From the NCBI GenBank assembly GCA_947446285.1, contig CANFGH010000018.1, positions 1 through 41,199 of the forward strand: a DNA stretch of 41,199 bases, written 5' to 3'. Under the pieces are notes generated by a model. The model was not told the origin of the DNA. It saw nothing but the letters and a program-made list of their open reading frames with translations, and ran no database searches. Shown here one piece after another: positions 22,787-31,272 of this stretch (position 1 is its first letter; every line of letters begins with the position of its first letter). The translations under genes and the position numbers were made by a program. This stretch comes from Chloroflexota bacterium. GTDB lineage: Bacteria; Chloroflexota; UBA11872; UBA12225.

Positions 22787-24346
22787 GTGGAACCTCCCCG
22801 CTGGCAGCGCTTGGACGCGTCTGCACCTGATCAGAAACCAGATCCAAGCGCGAGTGGTCAGCCGTCTGATCCCCCCAAGGCGGCACCAGACGGCGAAGAA
22901 CACGAGGTGGTTCCCCAAGCGACACACGACGAAGGTCGGCCGTCGGTTGCGGGGGCCAGCGTCTCGACGGACACAACGGTGACCAGTCCGGCTGTTCAGG
23001 GGTCACAGGAGGGCACACCAGCGATGGCATCAACGCAACCGGGCCCAGCATCGGGAAGTTCAAGCGATCCGTCGTCCCAGTCCACGACGCCTTCCAACGA
23101 CACGGTGGCGCCGGCCAATCCCGCAGGCGGGGCACCACCCGAGCAGAACACCGGGGGCGCTCCCGAGGACGCAAAGGTTGAACCCAAGGCGGAGACTGGC
23201 CCCGCTGCCGAGGCGAAAGCTGAGGTTGACGATCCAGCAGGTGCCCCGGCAGCGGCCGTGCCAATCCAGGCACCAGTTGTTCCACACGTCCCGTGGACAA
23301 CGCGTGTCCGTGACTACATCACACACGCATACCATCACGATGGCACATCAGACTCGGCGCACCACGCGTATGTGGTTTCGTGGCTTGTAGCCATTTCCCT
23401 GTTCCTGCTCGTACTCGAGGGCGCACCTGAGTTCAAGACGTTCGTGCCGGCCGACCTGCCTGAGCCGACTGCGACGGTCGAACCGACCGCAACACCAGAC
23501 ACGTTGACCTCGATCCGTCAGGTGGTTCAGGAAGAAATTTCCCGCAACCGGACACTACCAACGACAGTGTCGGAACTACCGACGGTCACACCGCAACCGA
23601 CGCCCGAACCATCGCCGACCCCGACCGACGCCGAAGCTGCCGCTGCAACCGCAATCGAGCGAGAGCCATGGTTCACGTTTCCTGAGGAAGCTGAGGGCAT
23701 CCCCCACACCATTTTTGTCGCGCTCGAAGGAGTGATTGCACTCCTCTTTGCAATCGATTACGTGTTGAATGCGTCTTTCCAGAAGCGATCACGTGACTAC
23801 CTGCTCGGCATCTGGGGCATCATCGACCTAGTAGCCATCCTGCCATTCTTCGTGGTTCTCGCGGACTTCGTCGGACTGCTTGGCGAAGGGGAACTTCCCG
23901 AGTGGGTCGTGTTCGTCCAAGGCTTGAGGATCCTGAGGGCAATCAAGCTGTTCCGGGTGCTCAGTGACACGAGAACGGAAAATTCCCTCGGCGAGGTCAT
24001 CGAAGGAAACACGTTCCACCGAGACATGCTTTTCGGCTTGCTCGCGGTGTTCAGTACCGTAGCCATTATGGAAATCTTCGCATGGACGAATGATCGACAC
24101 CTGTTCTGGGTGTACATCGGTCTCCTTTCGGCAGTGACCGTGGCAATCCGTCGATGGCTCATGCACAGCGAACGTGGTGGACTGAGTGCCTTGCTCGTTG
24201 TCGTGTCGCTGCTGACTGGCACGGTGATGTCCGTGACGCAAGACCGCCTCGGTGATGCGCCGGTCGGAGAATTGACCGCGCTCTATACCGTCATCTTCGT
24301 GACCGTGTCGTGGCTCCAGATCGAAGCCAAGGACGGGGCGCTGTAG
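22787..24346 (+). CDS. Voltage-sensor-domain membrane protein without a pore domain
   Basis: The GTG start at 22787 gives 519 residues, 19 bp after the RCK-only gene. Residues 1-170 are disordered (Pro, Ala, Ser, Thr, Glu). S1 lies at about 194-212. A Thr/Pro-rich extracellular loop (213-305) follows. S2 (307-329) has Phe321 and Asp324, and S3 (338-361) has Asp347, matching the charge-transfer site of voltage sensors. S4 (374-393) carries Arg381, Arg384, Lys387 and Arg390 at every third position. Four more TMs follow (414-432, 439-455, 465-483, 496-512), but no TxGYGD-type filter. The most plausible role is a voltage-sensing subunit for the adjacent channel. It may instead work alone, as Hv1 or VSP-type sensors do. 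Confidence 0.8.
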   Translation: MEPPRWQRLDASAPDQKPDPSASGQPSDPPKAAPDGEEHEVVPQATHDEGRPSVAGASVSTDTTVTSPAVQGSQEGTPAMASTQPGPASGSSSDPSSQSTTPSNDTVAPANPAGGAPPEQNTGGAPEDAKVEPKAETGPAAEAKAEVDDPAGAPAAAVPIQAPVVPHVPWTTRVRDYITHAYHHDGTSDSAHHAYVVSWLVAISLFLLVLEGAPEFKTFVPADLPEPTATVEPTATPDTLTSIRQVVQEEISRNRTLPTTVSELPTVTPQPTPEPSPTPTDAEAAAATAIEREPWFTFPEEAEGIPHTIFVALEGVIALLFAIDYVLNASFQKRSRDYLLGIWGIIDLVAILPFFVVLADFVGLLGEGELPEWVVFVQGLRILRAIKLFRVLSDTRTENSLGEVIEGNTFHRDMLFGLLAVFSTVAIMEIFAWTNDRHLFWVYIGLLSAVTVAIRRWLMHSERGGLSALLVVVSLLTGTVMSVTQDRLGDAPVGELTALYTVIFVTVSWLQIEAKDGAL

Positions 24347-24423
24347 GCACGCCGCTTCCCAACGGCGATCCGCCTTCCGGTGGACACCCGCACCAACCCT
24401 CGCACGGACTGGACACCCAGACG

Positions 24424-25527
24424 ATGCGGGGGTCTGGCGTTTCAGTCGTACCGGCATCGCTTGCGTCCATCGCACGGCAGGTTGCCTGGAGCGGGGTGAT
24501 TGCGATCGCCGCGGCCGTGGTCGTCGGCTTGTGGAGTGACTGGCACAAGTTGGCGGGAGCGTTCGACTCGTTCGCGTGGGACGCCATCCCGATCGCGATC
24601 GGGTTGACCGCGGTCAATGCGACGATCCGGTTCGGCAAGTGGCACTACTACTGCCACCGGATTGGCGCGTACCCCACGCTGTCCGAAAGTGCGCTGATCT
24701 TCATCGCCGGATTCGCCCTGACCGTCACCCCAGGGAAGTCCGGAGAACTTCTGAAGGCCTACTTCCTGAGTCGCAGGACCGGGGTGGACGCGTGGCGGGC
24801 GGCACCGATAAGCCTGGCCGAACGCGCCACCGACGGGTTTGCGGTCCTCGTGCTCACCGGGACCGGATTGTCGATCATCTGGCATACCGCGTGGCCGGTG
24901 GCGATCACGCTCGCCGCAACGGTCGCAGGAGGTTCCCTGCTCGCCCTGCTCGGGGGGACGCGGGTTGGGCTTCCAAAACCGGTCGCCCGAATCTGGACAC
25001 GGCTCTCAGGCCATCCACGCGCTCAACGGATCGTGGCGGTGGCGGGTTCACGAATCCGAGATACTGCGGATGGGGCCGCGATGATCTTCGACGTGCGAAG
25101 CCTTGTGTTGGCGTTTGGTCTGGGATTGCTCTCGTGGGGCGCCGAAAGCCTTGCACTCTGGTACGCACTTCATGCGTTCGGGCTTCCAGCGGATCTCGAC
25201 CTGCTCGGCTACGCGCTCGCAGCGCTCAATGCCGGCACCCTCGCGGGGGCCGTCTCACTGATGCCGGGTGGAGCCGGCGCGGCCGAGGCCACGATTGCGG
25301 GAATCCTGACCGGGACGGTCTCGCCCGCCGTTGCCGGTGCGGCAACCCTGATCATCCGCCTGTGCACGGTGTGGATCGGGGCACTGCTCGGCTTGGGCGC
25401 GCTTGTTGCCCTTCGCGACTGTTTCACACCAATCGGTGCGTCAGGCGATACCGTGGTGGAACACGCCTCACGAGGCCTCCCACGGGAAAGAAACAGCCCC
25501 TCCCCCGCAACCGGGAGAGGGGAGTAG
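24424..25527 (+). CDS. LPG-synthase/flippase-like integral membrane protein (UPF0104/PF03706)
   Basis: This 367-residue protein has about eight hydrophobic segments and the family hallmarks: G-K-W-H-Y-Y near residue 75, T-P-G-K-S-G-E-L-L-K-A-Y near 105, S-L-A-E-R-A-T-D-G near 130, and S-L-M-P-G-G-A-G-A-A-E-A near 280. PF03706 covers the flippase half of MprF and the AglD-like proteins of lipid or glycan transfer; the specific role is unknown. It starts 77 bp after the voltage-sensor gene; the frame is open up to 24310, but the ATG at 24424 fits the family start better. The last dozen codons (N-S-P-S-P-A-T-G-R-G-E) run into a REP-like palindrome that supplies the stop. Confidence 0.85.
   Translation: MRGSGVSVVPASLASIARQVAWSGVIAIAAAVVVGLWSDWHKLAGAFDSFAWDAIPIAIGLTAVNATIRFGKWHYYCHRIGAYPTLSESALIFIAGFALTVTPGKSGELLKAYFLSRRTGVDAWRAAPISLAERATDGFAVLVLTGTGLSIIWHTAWPVAITLAATVAGGSLLALLGGTRVGLPKPVARIWTRLSGHPRAQRIVAVAGSRIRDTADGAAMIFDVRSLVLAFGLGLLSWGAESLALWYALHAFGLPADLDLLGYALAALNAGTLAGAVSLMPGGAGAAEATIAGILTGTVSPAVAGAATLIIRLCTVWIGALLGLGALVALRDCFTPIGASGDTVVEHASRGLPRERNSPSPATGRGE
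25497..25522. repeat. REP-like palindrome at the end of the flippase-like gene
   Basis: Arms CCCCTCCCCCG (25497-25507) and CGGGAGAGGGG (25512-25522) pair with one mismatch around CAAC. The element lies inside the reading frame and codes the C-terminal S-P-S-P-A-T-G-R-G-E. The TAG stop follows within a few bases. This suggests insertion of a palindromic element that replaced the original 3' end of the gene. Confidence 0.75.
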
Positions 25528-25541
25528 CGTTCAGGACGGTC

Positions 25542-26885
25542 CTATGGACGGATGGTGGTGCCGTCGAGACGACGGCGCGGGGGCCATGCGCCGTTGAGGG
25601 GATGCTCGGGGTACGGATACTTCCTGGCGGCTTCCTCATCGACGTCCATGCCCAAGCCGGGCTCCTCGTTCAGCCAGAAGCAACCGTCGTGGATCTCGGG
25701 ACATCCCTTGAAGACGTCACGGGTCCGTTCGCCGAAAACGGTCTGTTCCTGGATCCCGAAGTTCCAGATAGACATGTCCAGGTGCGTGTTGGCTGCGTGG
25801 CCGATCGGGGAGACATCTCCCGGGCCGTGCCATGCACTGCGGACCGCGAAGAACTCGCACAGGGCTGCCAACTTCCTGGCGGGCGTGAGACCCCCGATGT
25901 CCGAGATATGGACCCGCATGAAGTCGATCAGTCGATCGCGAACCAACGGCAGGTACTCATTGACGTTGACGAAGAGTTCGCCCATCGCGAGTGGTGTGCT
26001 GGTCTGCTGACGGATGATGCGGAAGTAGTCGATGTCCTCAGGTGCGAGGGCGTCTTCCAGGAAAAACAGGTGATAGGGCTCGACGTCCTTTGCCAACTGG
26101 ACGGCCTGGATCGGGGGGATGTTCTCGTGAACATCATGGCAGAACTCGAGTTCGTCGCCGAAGGTGCCCCGCAGGCGCTCGAACATGCGCGGGACCATGC
26201 GGCAATACGGGGTAGGCTCGAATGACGGCAGTGACCGGTTGAGGCGAGGGGTCCCGTCGGCAGCGATGCTGTGGCCGTCGCCTTCGGGAAGGTTCGCCCG
26301 GGTTCCGTACATGGACATGCCTGGCACGGCCATCTGGCACCGTACGTAGCGGTAGCCCCGCTCGACGTACCCGCGGATGCTGTCCTCGAGTTCGTGGATA
26401 TCCCGGCCGGACGCATGCCCGTACAGGGAAACCGCCTGACGGGACTTGCCACCGAAGATTTCATACAGGGGCATCCCGGCGCGCTTGCCCTTGATATCCC
26501 AGAGGGCCTGGTCAATGCCGCTCATGGCGTTGTGCATGATCGGCCCGGACCGCCAGTAGCCACTGGTGAAGGCCGTCTGCCAGATGTCCTCGATGTCGTT
26601 CGGGTCCCTCCCGATGACCATCGGCTTCAGATAGTCCTCGATGGCCGAGACAACCGCGAGCGGGCGCTGGGTGAACGTTGCGCATCCCCACCCATAGAGG
26701 CCGGGATCCGATGTTTCGACCTTCACCACGACGAGACGGATGCCGTCCGGCGCGGTGCAGATCACCTTCACATTCGTGATCTTGATGTGCGGCATCGTGC
26801 GCGTCGGTTCCCAAGGGACATGGACGTTGGGCGTGAGATTGGCGTGCACGCTCTCAGGTGGCGGGCTTCCGGCGGGTGGTGCCAT
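25542..26885 (-). CDS. Mannonate-dehydratase-like enolase-superfamily enzyme (ManD group)
   Basis: This is a 447-residue protein starting at ATG 26885, with AGGAGA directly upstream. It has an N-terminal capping domain and a C-terminal barrel. The ManD metal ligands are in place: Asp251 in H-D-V-H-E, Glu277 in F-L-E-D-A and Glu303 in A-M-G-E-L-F. His253 and His353 (W-H-G-P-G-D-V-S-P-I) are the expected acid/base residues. The ManD group dehydrates D-mannonate or D-gluconate to 2-keto-3-deoxygluconate, though many members have low activity. A 30-residue Pro-rich leader precedes the conserved P-H-I-K-I start. It fits the sugar-acid catabolic genes of this window. Confidence 0.87.
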   Translation of the reverse strand: MAPPAGSPPPESVHANLTPNVHVPWEPTRTMPHIKITNVKVICTAPDGIRLVVVKVETSDPGLYGWGCATFTQRPLAVVSAIEDYLKPMVIGRDPNDIEDIWQTAFTSGYWRSGPIMHNAMSGIDQALWDIKGKRAGMPLYEIFGGKSRQAVSLYGHASGRDIHELEDSIRGYVERGYRYVRCQMAVPGMSMYGTRANLPEGDGHSIAADGTPRLNRSLPSFEPTPYCRMVPRMFERLRGTFGDELEFCHDVHENIPPIQAVQLAKDVEPYHLFFLEDALAPEDIDYFRIIRQQTSTPLAMGELFVNVNEYLPLVRDRLIDFMRVHISDIGGLTPARKLAALCEFFAVRSAWHGPGDVSPIGHAANTHLDMSIWNFGIQEQTVFGERTRDVFKGCPEIHDGCFWLNEEPGLGMDVDEEAARKYPYPEHPLNGAWPPRRRLDGTTIRP

Positions 26886-26997
26886 GGTCTCTCCTTGCAT
26901 CGGTGGTGCAGGGCGGACCGGCCAACACCCGGCCCCCGGCACCCTTCCGGCGTGGGAGGGTAGCACGGGAGAACACCCGCCGGACTGCGGTATGCGG

Positions 26998-27231
26998 TCA
27001 GGCCTGGGCGACCTCCGCAACCTCCGTGACCGGGTATTCCTCTTCCTCCATGATCTCCCGTACGCGGTCGAGAGAGATTGTCGATGGATCGAAATCGAGA
27101 CGCACCTGCTGGTGATCCACGTCTACCGACACGTGCGTGACGCCTGCTTCAGGCGCTAGCGCCTTCACGATCGACTGGGCGCAATGGGCGCAGGAAATCT
27201 CCGGAACGGTCAAAAGCACACTGGTCATCAA
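26998..27231 (-). CDS. CopZ-like copper chaperone (HMA domain)
   Basis: This is a 77-residue heavy-metal-associated domain. The Cu+ site is Cys14 and Cys17 in S-C-A-H-C (counting from the first of two Met codons). The fold order is beta-alpha-beta-beta-alpha-beta. The insert between the two Cys is Ala-His, and a His in this position occurs in some bacterial chaperones. It delivers Cu+ to the P-type ATPase. It is the last gene of the copper operon, 73 bp after the cupredoxin gene. AAAGGCG lies 7 bases before the ATG. Acidic residues (E-E-E-E-Y) near the end are typical of a soluble chaperone. Confidence 0.9.
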   Translation of the reverse strand: MMTSVLLTVPEISCAHCAQSIVKALAPEAGVTHVSVDVDHQQVRLDFDPSTISLDRVREIMEEEEYPVTEVAEVAQA

Positions 27232-27304
27232 TTTTCGCCTTTCATGACTGGTTCAACACTCGCACGACGCATCGTGCTGACGTGTACCGGGTGGGAACGG
27301 CAAT

Positions 27305-27757
27305 CTATTCTGCGGTGACGGTCAGGGTCCCCACCATGCCCGCCTCCTTGTGGCCGGGGACCGAACACGCGACCGGGAATTCGCCAGCTACCAGTGGCGT
27401 GAAGGTAAGGGTGCTGGTCTTGCCGGGTCCAGCCGCGACGTGGACCGCCTCGGGGGCGGATCCATGCGCGCTTCCGTGCGCGGAACTGACTCCGGCATCA
27501 ACTGCCTTGACCCCACTCGCGCGGATCCCCAAAACGTTGAAGTCGTGTTCAAGGAGACCCTCGTTTTTCAACTGGATGGTGACTGGCCTTCCTACGACCC
27601 CCTTCACCTCAATCGGTACGTAGGCCATTTCTCGCGCCACCACCGTCTGGGCGGGTCCCGCTGCGGGTCCGCTAGTGGCAAGCACGACCACCCCGATGAG
27701 ACCACCAACAATCATCGTCACTGCTCCACCGACTGCCAACTTCCTGTTCCGTGTCAC
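27305..27757 (-). CDS. Membrane-anchored cupredoxin
   Basis: The GTG start at 27757 (AAAGG 7 bases upstream) gives 150 residues; a TTG start at 27772 is also possible. A signal anchor covers about residues 8-30. The plastocyanin/nitrosocyanin-like domain follows. Its type-1 copper ligands are visible: His71 in L-L-E-H-D-F, Cys131 and His136 in C-S-V-P-G-H, and Met141 in K-E-A-G-M. An Ala/His/Ser-rich loop (H-G-S-A-H-G-S-A) lies between strands and may bind more copper. It lies outside the membrane and may accept or carry copper exported by the upstream ATPase. It is 65 bp after copA in the same operon. Confidence 0.9.
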   Translation of the reverse strand: MTRNRKLAVGGAVTMIVGGLIGVVVLATSGPAAGPAQTVVAREMAYVPIEVKGVVGRPVTIQLKNEGLLEHDFNVLGIRASGVKAVDAGVSSAHGSAHGSAPEAVHVAAGPGKTSTLTFTPLVAGEFPVACSVPGHKEAGMVGTLTVTAE

Positions 27758-27822
27758 AGTTCTACCTTTCAACGTTCACCGTCCGGACGAGAGGGGTGTC
27801 CAAGCCATTCCACGGCGATTGG

Positions 27823-30699
27823 TCATTCGGCAACCACGGTGAGGGCGGCGACCATGCCGGCCTCCTTCTGCCCTGCCTCGGTGCAAATCAGGGGGTAGAC
27901 ACCGGCACTGACGGGGACAAACGCAATCGTGCCGGTCTTTCCCGGGCTTGCTGCGACCCTGACCGGATTGGTTCCACCCATCACATGGGCAGCCCCGGCC
28001 ATGGCATCGGTCACCACCAGGTCACTGACCCGGATACCACCAAGGACCGTGAGGTCGTGCGCCGTGCTTCCACGGTTCTCGAAGCTGATCGTGACCGGTT
28101 GCCCGACCGTCAGGCGCATTGACGATGGGGAAAAGGCCCCGTCGCGCGCAACCACGGCAATCGCGACCGGCTCAAGTTGTGCTGGTGCCTTCAATCCGGT
28201 TGCCTGGATGCCAAGCCCGAGACCAGCCCCACCGATGACGATACCGAGTGCCCCCGCCGTTGCCAGAAGACGGGTCCTTGCCGGGATCACCGGATCGGCT
28301 GGGCCAGTCCCGCGGCGGAGCCGCAGCGAGTTGGTGATCACCGAAACACTTGACAACGCCATCGCACCGGCAGCAAGTCCGGGGTTCAGGATCGTGCCGG
28401 TGAAGGGATACAGCACCCCCATCGCCACGGGGATCAGGATCACGTTGTAGGCAAACGCCCAGAACAGGTTCTGCTTGATGACCGTGACGGTTTGACGGCT
28501 CAACCGGATCGCTTCGACGACGCCATTGAGGTCGCCCCCGACCAGCGTGATGTCTGACGCGGCAATCGCGACGTCAGTGCCGGTCCCGACAGCGACGCCG
28601 AGATCCGCGCGGGCAAGCGCGGGTGCGTCATTGACGCCGTCACCGACCATCGCGACGATGTTGCCATCGGCCTGTAGCCGGGCGATCACGTCCGCCTTGC
28701 CACTTGGCAGCACGCCCGCGATGACACGGTCCATGGCAATCCCGGCCTCGAGGGCAATCGCGGCTGCCGTCGCCGCACTGTCGCCGGTCAGCATCCAGAC
28801 GTCAAGGCCAAGGGCACGGAATGCCAGGACCGCCCCGACCGATGTGGGCTTCAAGGTGTCCGCGACCCCGACTACCGCAGCGGGGAGGCCGTCGATGGCG
28901 ACGAAGATTGCAGTGCGTCCACTCCTTGAGATGGACGCCGCTTCCGCAAGCAACGATCCAACTTGAATGCCGCGCGAACCAAGGTGATCGGCCGATCCGA
29001 CGATGAGATGCCGACCGTCGACCGTGGCCTCCAGTCCCCTACCGGGCACCGAGGAGAACTGCACCGGTTCCGGAATATCGATGCCCTCGGCCCGGGCGGC
29101 GCGGACAATCGCCTCGCCAAGCGGGTGTTCCGATTGGCGTTCGGCGCCGGCGACCAGACCCAGGATCGTTGCCCGCGCGGTGCGTCCGCCTGCACCTGGA
29201 TACGCAGGATCAACCCAGAGATCGGTCAGAGCGGGATGCCCGGTCGTAAGCGTTCCGGTCTTGTCGAGGACAACGGTCGTGACGACGCCCGCACGCTCCA
29301 GGGCATCACCCCCACGGATCAGGACACCACGCGCGGCTCCTTCGCCAGTAGCGACGATGATGGCGGTTGGCGTGGCAAGTCCCATCGCACACGGACAGGC
29401 AATGATGAGGACGGCGATCATGGAGGAGAGCGCGTGCCCGATCCGGGGTTCCGGCCCGAGGAACCACCAAAGCAGGAACGTCACCGCAGCGAGGATGAAC
29501 ACGACCGGTACGAAGACCTCGGCGACCCGGTCGGCGAGGCGCTGGACAGGTGCCTTGGAGGCCTGGGCGTCCTCAACGAGCCGGACGACCTGGGCGAGCG
29601 TCGTATCGCGCCCGACGCGGGTGGCCTGCATGACAAAGCTGCCCGTCCCATTGAGCGTGGCACCAATCACCTGATCGCCCGCCGCGCGGGAGACCGGCAT
29701 GCTTTCGCCAGTGAGCATGGATTCGTCCACGCTTGAACGGCCCTCAAGCACGGTGCCATCGACCGGGACGCGAGACCCGGGCCGGACCCGGAGGCGATCC
29801 CCTACCCGGACGGTCGCAACGGCAACCCGGCGTTCGAGGTCACCGTCCAGCAGGATTGCTTCAGGCGGTTGCAGGGACAGCAGCTTGCCAATTGCGAGAC
29901 CAGTCTGCCGACGCGCCCGGTCCTCGAGGTACCGCCCGGCTAGGATGAGCCCGATGATTACGGTCGACGTATCGAACCACGTCTCGGCGGCGACACCGGA
30001 TCCCGCAAACCAGTCGGGGAAGACGGTGACGACAGCACTCCAGGCATACGCCGCCGTCGTTCCGGCAGCGACGAGCGAGTGCATGTTCGCCGACCCGTGA
30101 CGCAGGGCGTTCCAAGCACTCCGGTAGAAACCGGCACCCGCCCAGAACTGGACCGGTGTCGCCATCGCGAGCAAGGTCCAATGGAGGACCTGCATGGAGA
30201 CTGGAAGGTTGGGCCACCCCCTTGCAGCGCCCGGCCAGAACATCAGGGACATGATGACGCCAGAGGTCACAAGGGAATACGCAGCAAGACCGATGCCGGC
30301 CCGCGAGGCAAGTTCGCCCGCTTCCGACCCACCGGCAATCTCAACTGCGGTGTCCGGGGAATCCTGCACAACCACGGTGTGCTGCACGTGGTCGGCCACG
30401 ACGTGCGCGTCGTACCCCGCACGGCGGACGGCATCGAGCAGAACGGCGGCGTCACGGACAACGCCATCCGCGAACCGGATGCGCGCGCGCTCCGTGGCAA
30501 GGTTGACGGACGCTTCAACGATCCCAGGGACTTTGAGAGTCGCCTTTTCCACCCGGCGGACGCACGACGCGCAGGTCATGCCCGTGATCTGGAGGATCAC
30601 TTCGCCTGATGCGAACTCAAGGGTTTCGCGCGATGCGGCTACTCGAAGGGACTCGTGCTCACCGGGTGATTGCATGGTGTGGGGTGCGTCAACGGTCAT
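27823..30699 (-). CDS. copA: Cu+ P1B-type ATPase fused to a C-terminal cupredoxin domain
   Basis: This is a 958-residue copper exporter. An HMA domain comes first (Cys43 and Cys46 in M-T-C-A-S-C). The TM6 metal site is Cys435-Pro-Cys437. The actuator loop has T-G-E-S (330-333). The phosphorylation site is Asp479 in D-K-T-G-T. The ATP and hinge motifs are T-G-D (638-640) and G-D-G-V-N-D-A-P (686-693). After the usual eighth TM there is an extra TM (about 809-830) and then a periplasmic cupredoxin domain (845-958), which most CopA proteins lack. Of its copper ligands it keeps His881, Cys939 and Met949, but the expected second His is Gln944. The ATG overlaps the csoR stop (ATGA). Confidence 0.93.
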   Translation of the reverse strand: MTVDAPHTMQSPGEHESLRVAASRETLEFASGEVILQITGMTCASCVRRVEKATLKVPGIVEASVNLATERARIRFADGVVRDAAVLLDAVRRAGYDAHVVADHVQHTVVVQDSPDTAVEIAGGSEAGELASRAGIGLAAYSLVTSGVIMSLMFWPGAARGWPNLPVSMQVLHWTLLAMATPVQFWAGAGFYRSAWNALRHGSANMHSLVAAGTTAAYAWSAVVTVFPDWFAGSGVAAETWFDTSTVIIGLILAGRYLEDRARRQTGLAIGKLLSLQPPEAILLDGDLERRVAVATVRVGDRLRVRPGSRVPVDGTVLEGRSSVDESMLTGESMPVSRAAGDQVIGATLNGTGSFVMQATRVGRDTTLAQVVRLVEDAQASKAPVQRLADRVAEVFVPVVFILAAVTFLLWWFLGPEPRIGHALSSMIAVLIIACPCAMGLATPTAIIVATGEGAARGVLIRGGDALERAGVVTTVVLDKTGTLTTGHPALTDLWVDPAYPGAGGRTARATILGLVAGAERQSEHPLGEAIVRAARAEGIDIPEPVQFSSVPGRGLEATVDGRHLIVGSADHLGSRGIQVGSLLAEAASISRSGRTAIFVAIDGLPAAVVGVADTLKPTSVGAVLAFRALGLDVWMLTGDSAATAAAIALEAGIAMDRVIAGVLPSGKADVIARLQADGNIVAMVGDGVNDAPALARADLGVAVGTGTDVAIAASDITLVGGDLNGVVEAIRLSRQTVTVIKQNLFWAFAYNVILIPVAMGVLYPFTGTILNPGLAAGAMALSSVSVITNSLRLRRGTGPADPVIPARTRLLATAGALGIVIGGAGLGLGIQATGLKAPAQLEPVAIAVVARDGAFSPSSMRLTVGQPVTISFENRGSTAHDLTVLGGIRVSDLVVTDAMAGAAHVMGGTNPVRVAASPGKTGTIAFVPVSAGVYPLICTEAGQKEAGMVAALTVVAE

Positions 30700-31094
30700 C
30701 GTGTAATCCGGACCGCGGCGGGAATACCGGAAGCCTCGGACACATGCTGGAAGGGGCCACCCACCTCCCCGTCGGGAATACTGCCGTTGGCAACAGGTGC
30801 CACTTCGTCACTGGTGGTGCGTGCGCCGGCGTCGAACAATCGAAGGAGTTCTCCGATGACACGCGTCCGCTCGTCGCTGTCGTTGCCCTGGATGGCATGC
30901 GTGACGCAGGTCTGGAGATGGTCTTCAAGCAAGACCGACGCGACACGCCCGACCGCGCCCTGAACCGCCTGCAACTGCTGGATGACGTCGATGCAGTACG
31001 CATCGTCCTCAACCATGCGCATCACACCCCGGAGGTGACCGTCGATGCTCTTCAATCGGTTCAGGACATGGGAGCGGCGGTTCGGTGTAGCCAC
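30696..31094 (-). CDS. csoR: CsoR-family copper-sensing repressor
   Basis: The GTG start at 31094 gives 132 residues; a longer frame to 31211 would run through the operator and is unlikely. It has the all-helical CsoR fold and the Cu+ ligand set Cys34 (Y-C-I-D-V), His59 and Cys63 (H-L-Q-T-C). Without copper it should repress the operon, and Cu+ binding should release it from DNA. The C-terminal 40 residues (after about 90) are an extension beyond the usual 90-100. Its TGA overlaps the ATG of copA by 4 bp, so the two are translationally coupled. A GC-rich palindrome that matches the CsoR operator type lies 77 bp upstream. Confidence 0.9.
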   Translation of the reverse strand: MATPNRRSHVLNRLKSIDGHLRGVMRMVEDDAYCIDVIQQLQAVQGAVGRVASVLLEDHLQTCVTHAIQGNDSDERTRVIGELLRLFDAGARTTSDEVAPVANGSIPDGEVGGPFQHVSEASGIPAAVRITR

Positions 31095-31170
31095 GGTGTT
31101 CTCTCGTTCTCGCCGCGTTGCGCCAGTACCCCGGACGGAAAGCGACGTCATGGCAAACGTACCACACCCC

Positions 31171-31192
31171 CTACCCCCCTGGGGGAGGGGTA
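31171..31192. promoter_or_regulatory. Probable CsoR operator upstream of csoR-copA
   Basis: Arms TACCCC (31172-31177) and GGGGTA (31187-31192) form an inverted repeat with a C-run/G-run centre. The general form, TA plus a C-run and a G-run plus TA, is the pattern known for CsoR operators in copper operons. It lies between the csoR start and the divergent epimerase gene. The assignment is by pattern. Confidence 0.65.
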
Positions 31193-31272
31193 AAACCCGA
31201 ATCAGGGGCACGGGCGACGCGGGACCCCGTGCGACGGTATCGTGACTGCGTACGAATGGAGCGAGGATGACA

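Noticed and set aside
22787-24346. Voltage-gated channel with its own pore
   Set aside because: No TxGYGD or related filter and no re-entrant pore helix is visible after S4.
26941-26961. Terminator after the copper operon
   Set aside because: A hairpin with one wobble pair exists, but no T-run follows on the minus strand.
31095-31211. Longer N-terminus of CsoR
   Set aside because: It would run through the probable operator palindrome; the family N-terminus fits GTG 31094.
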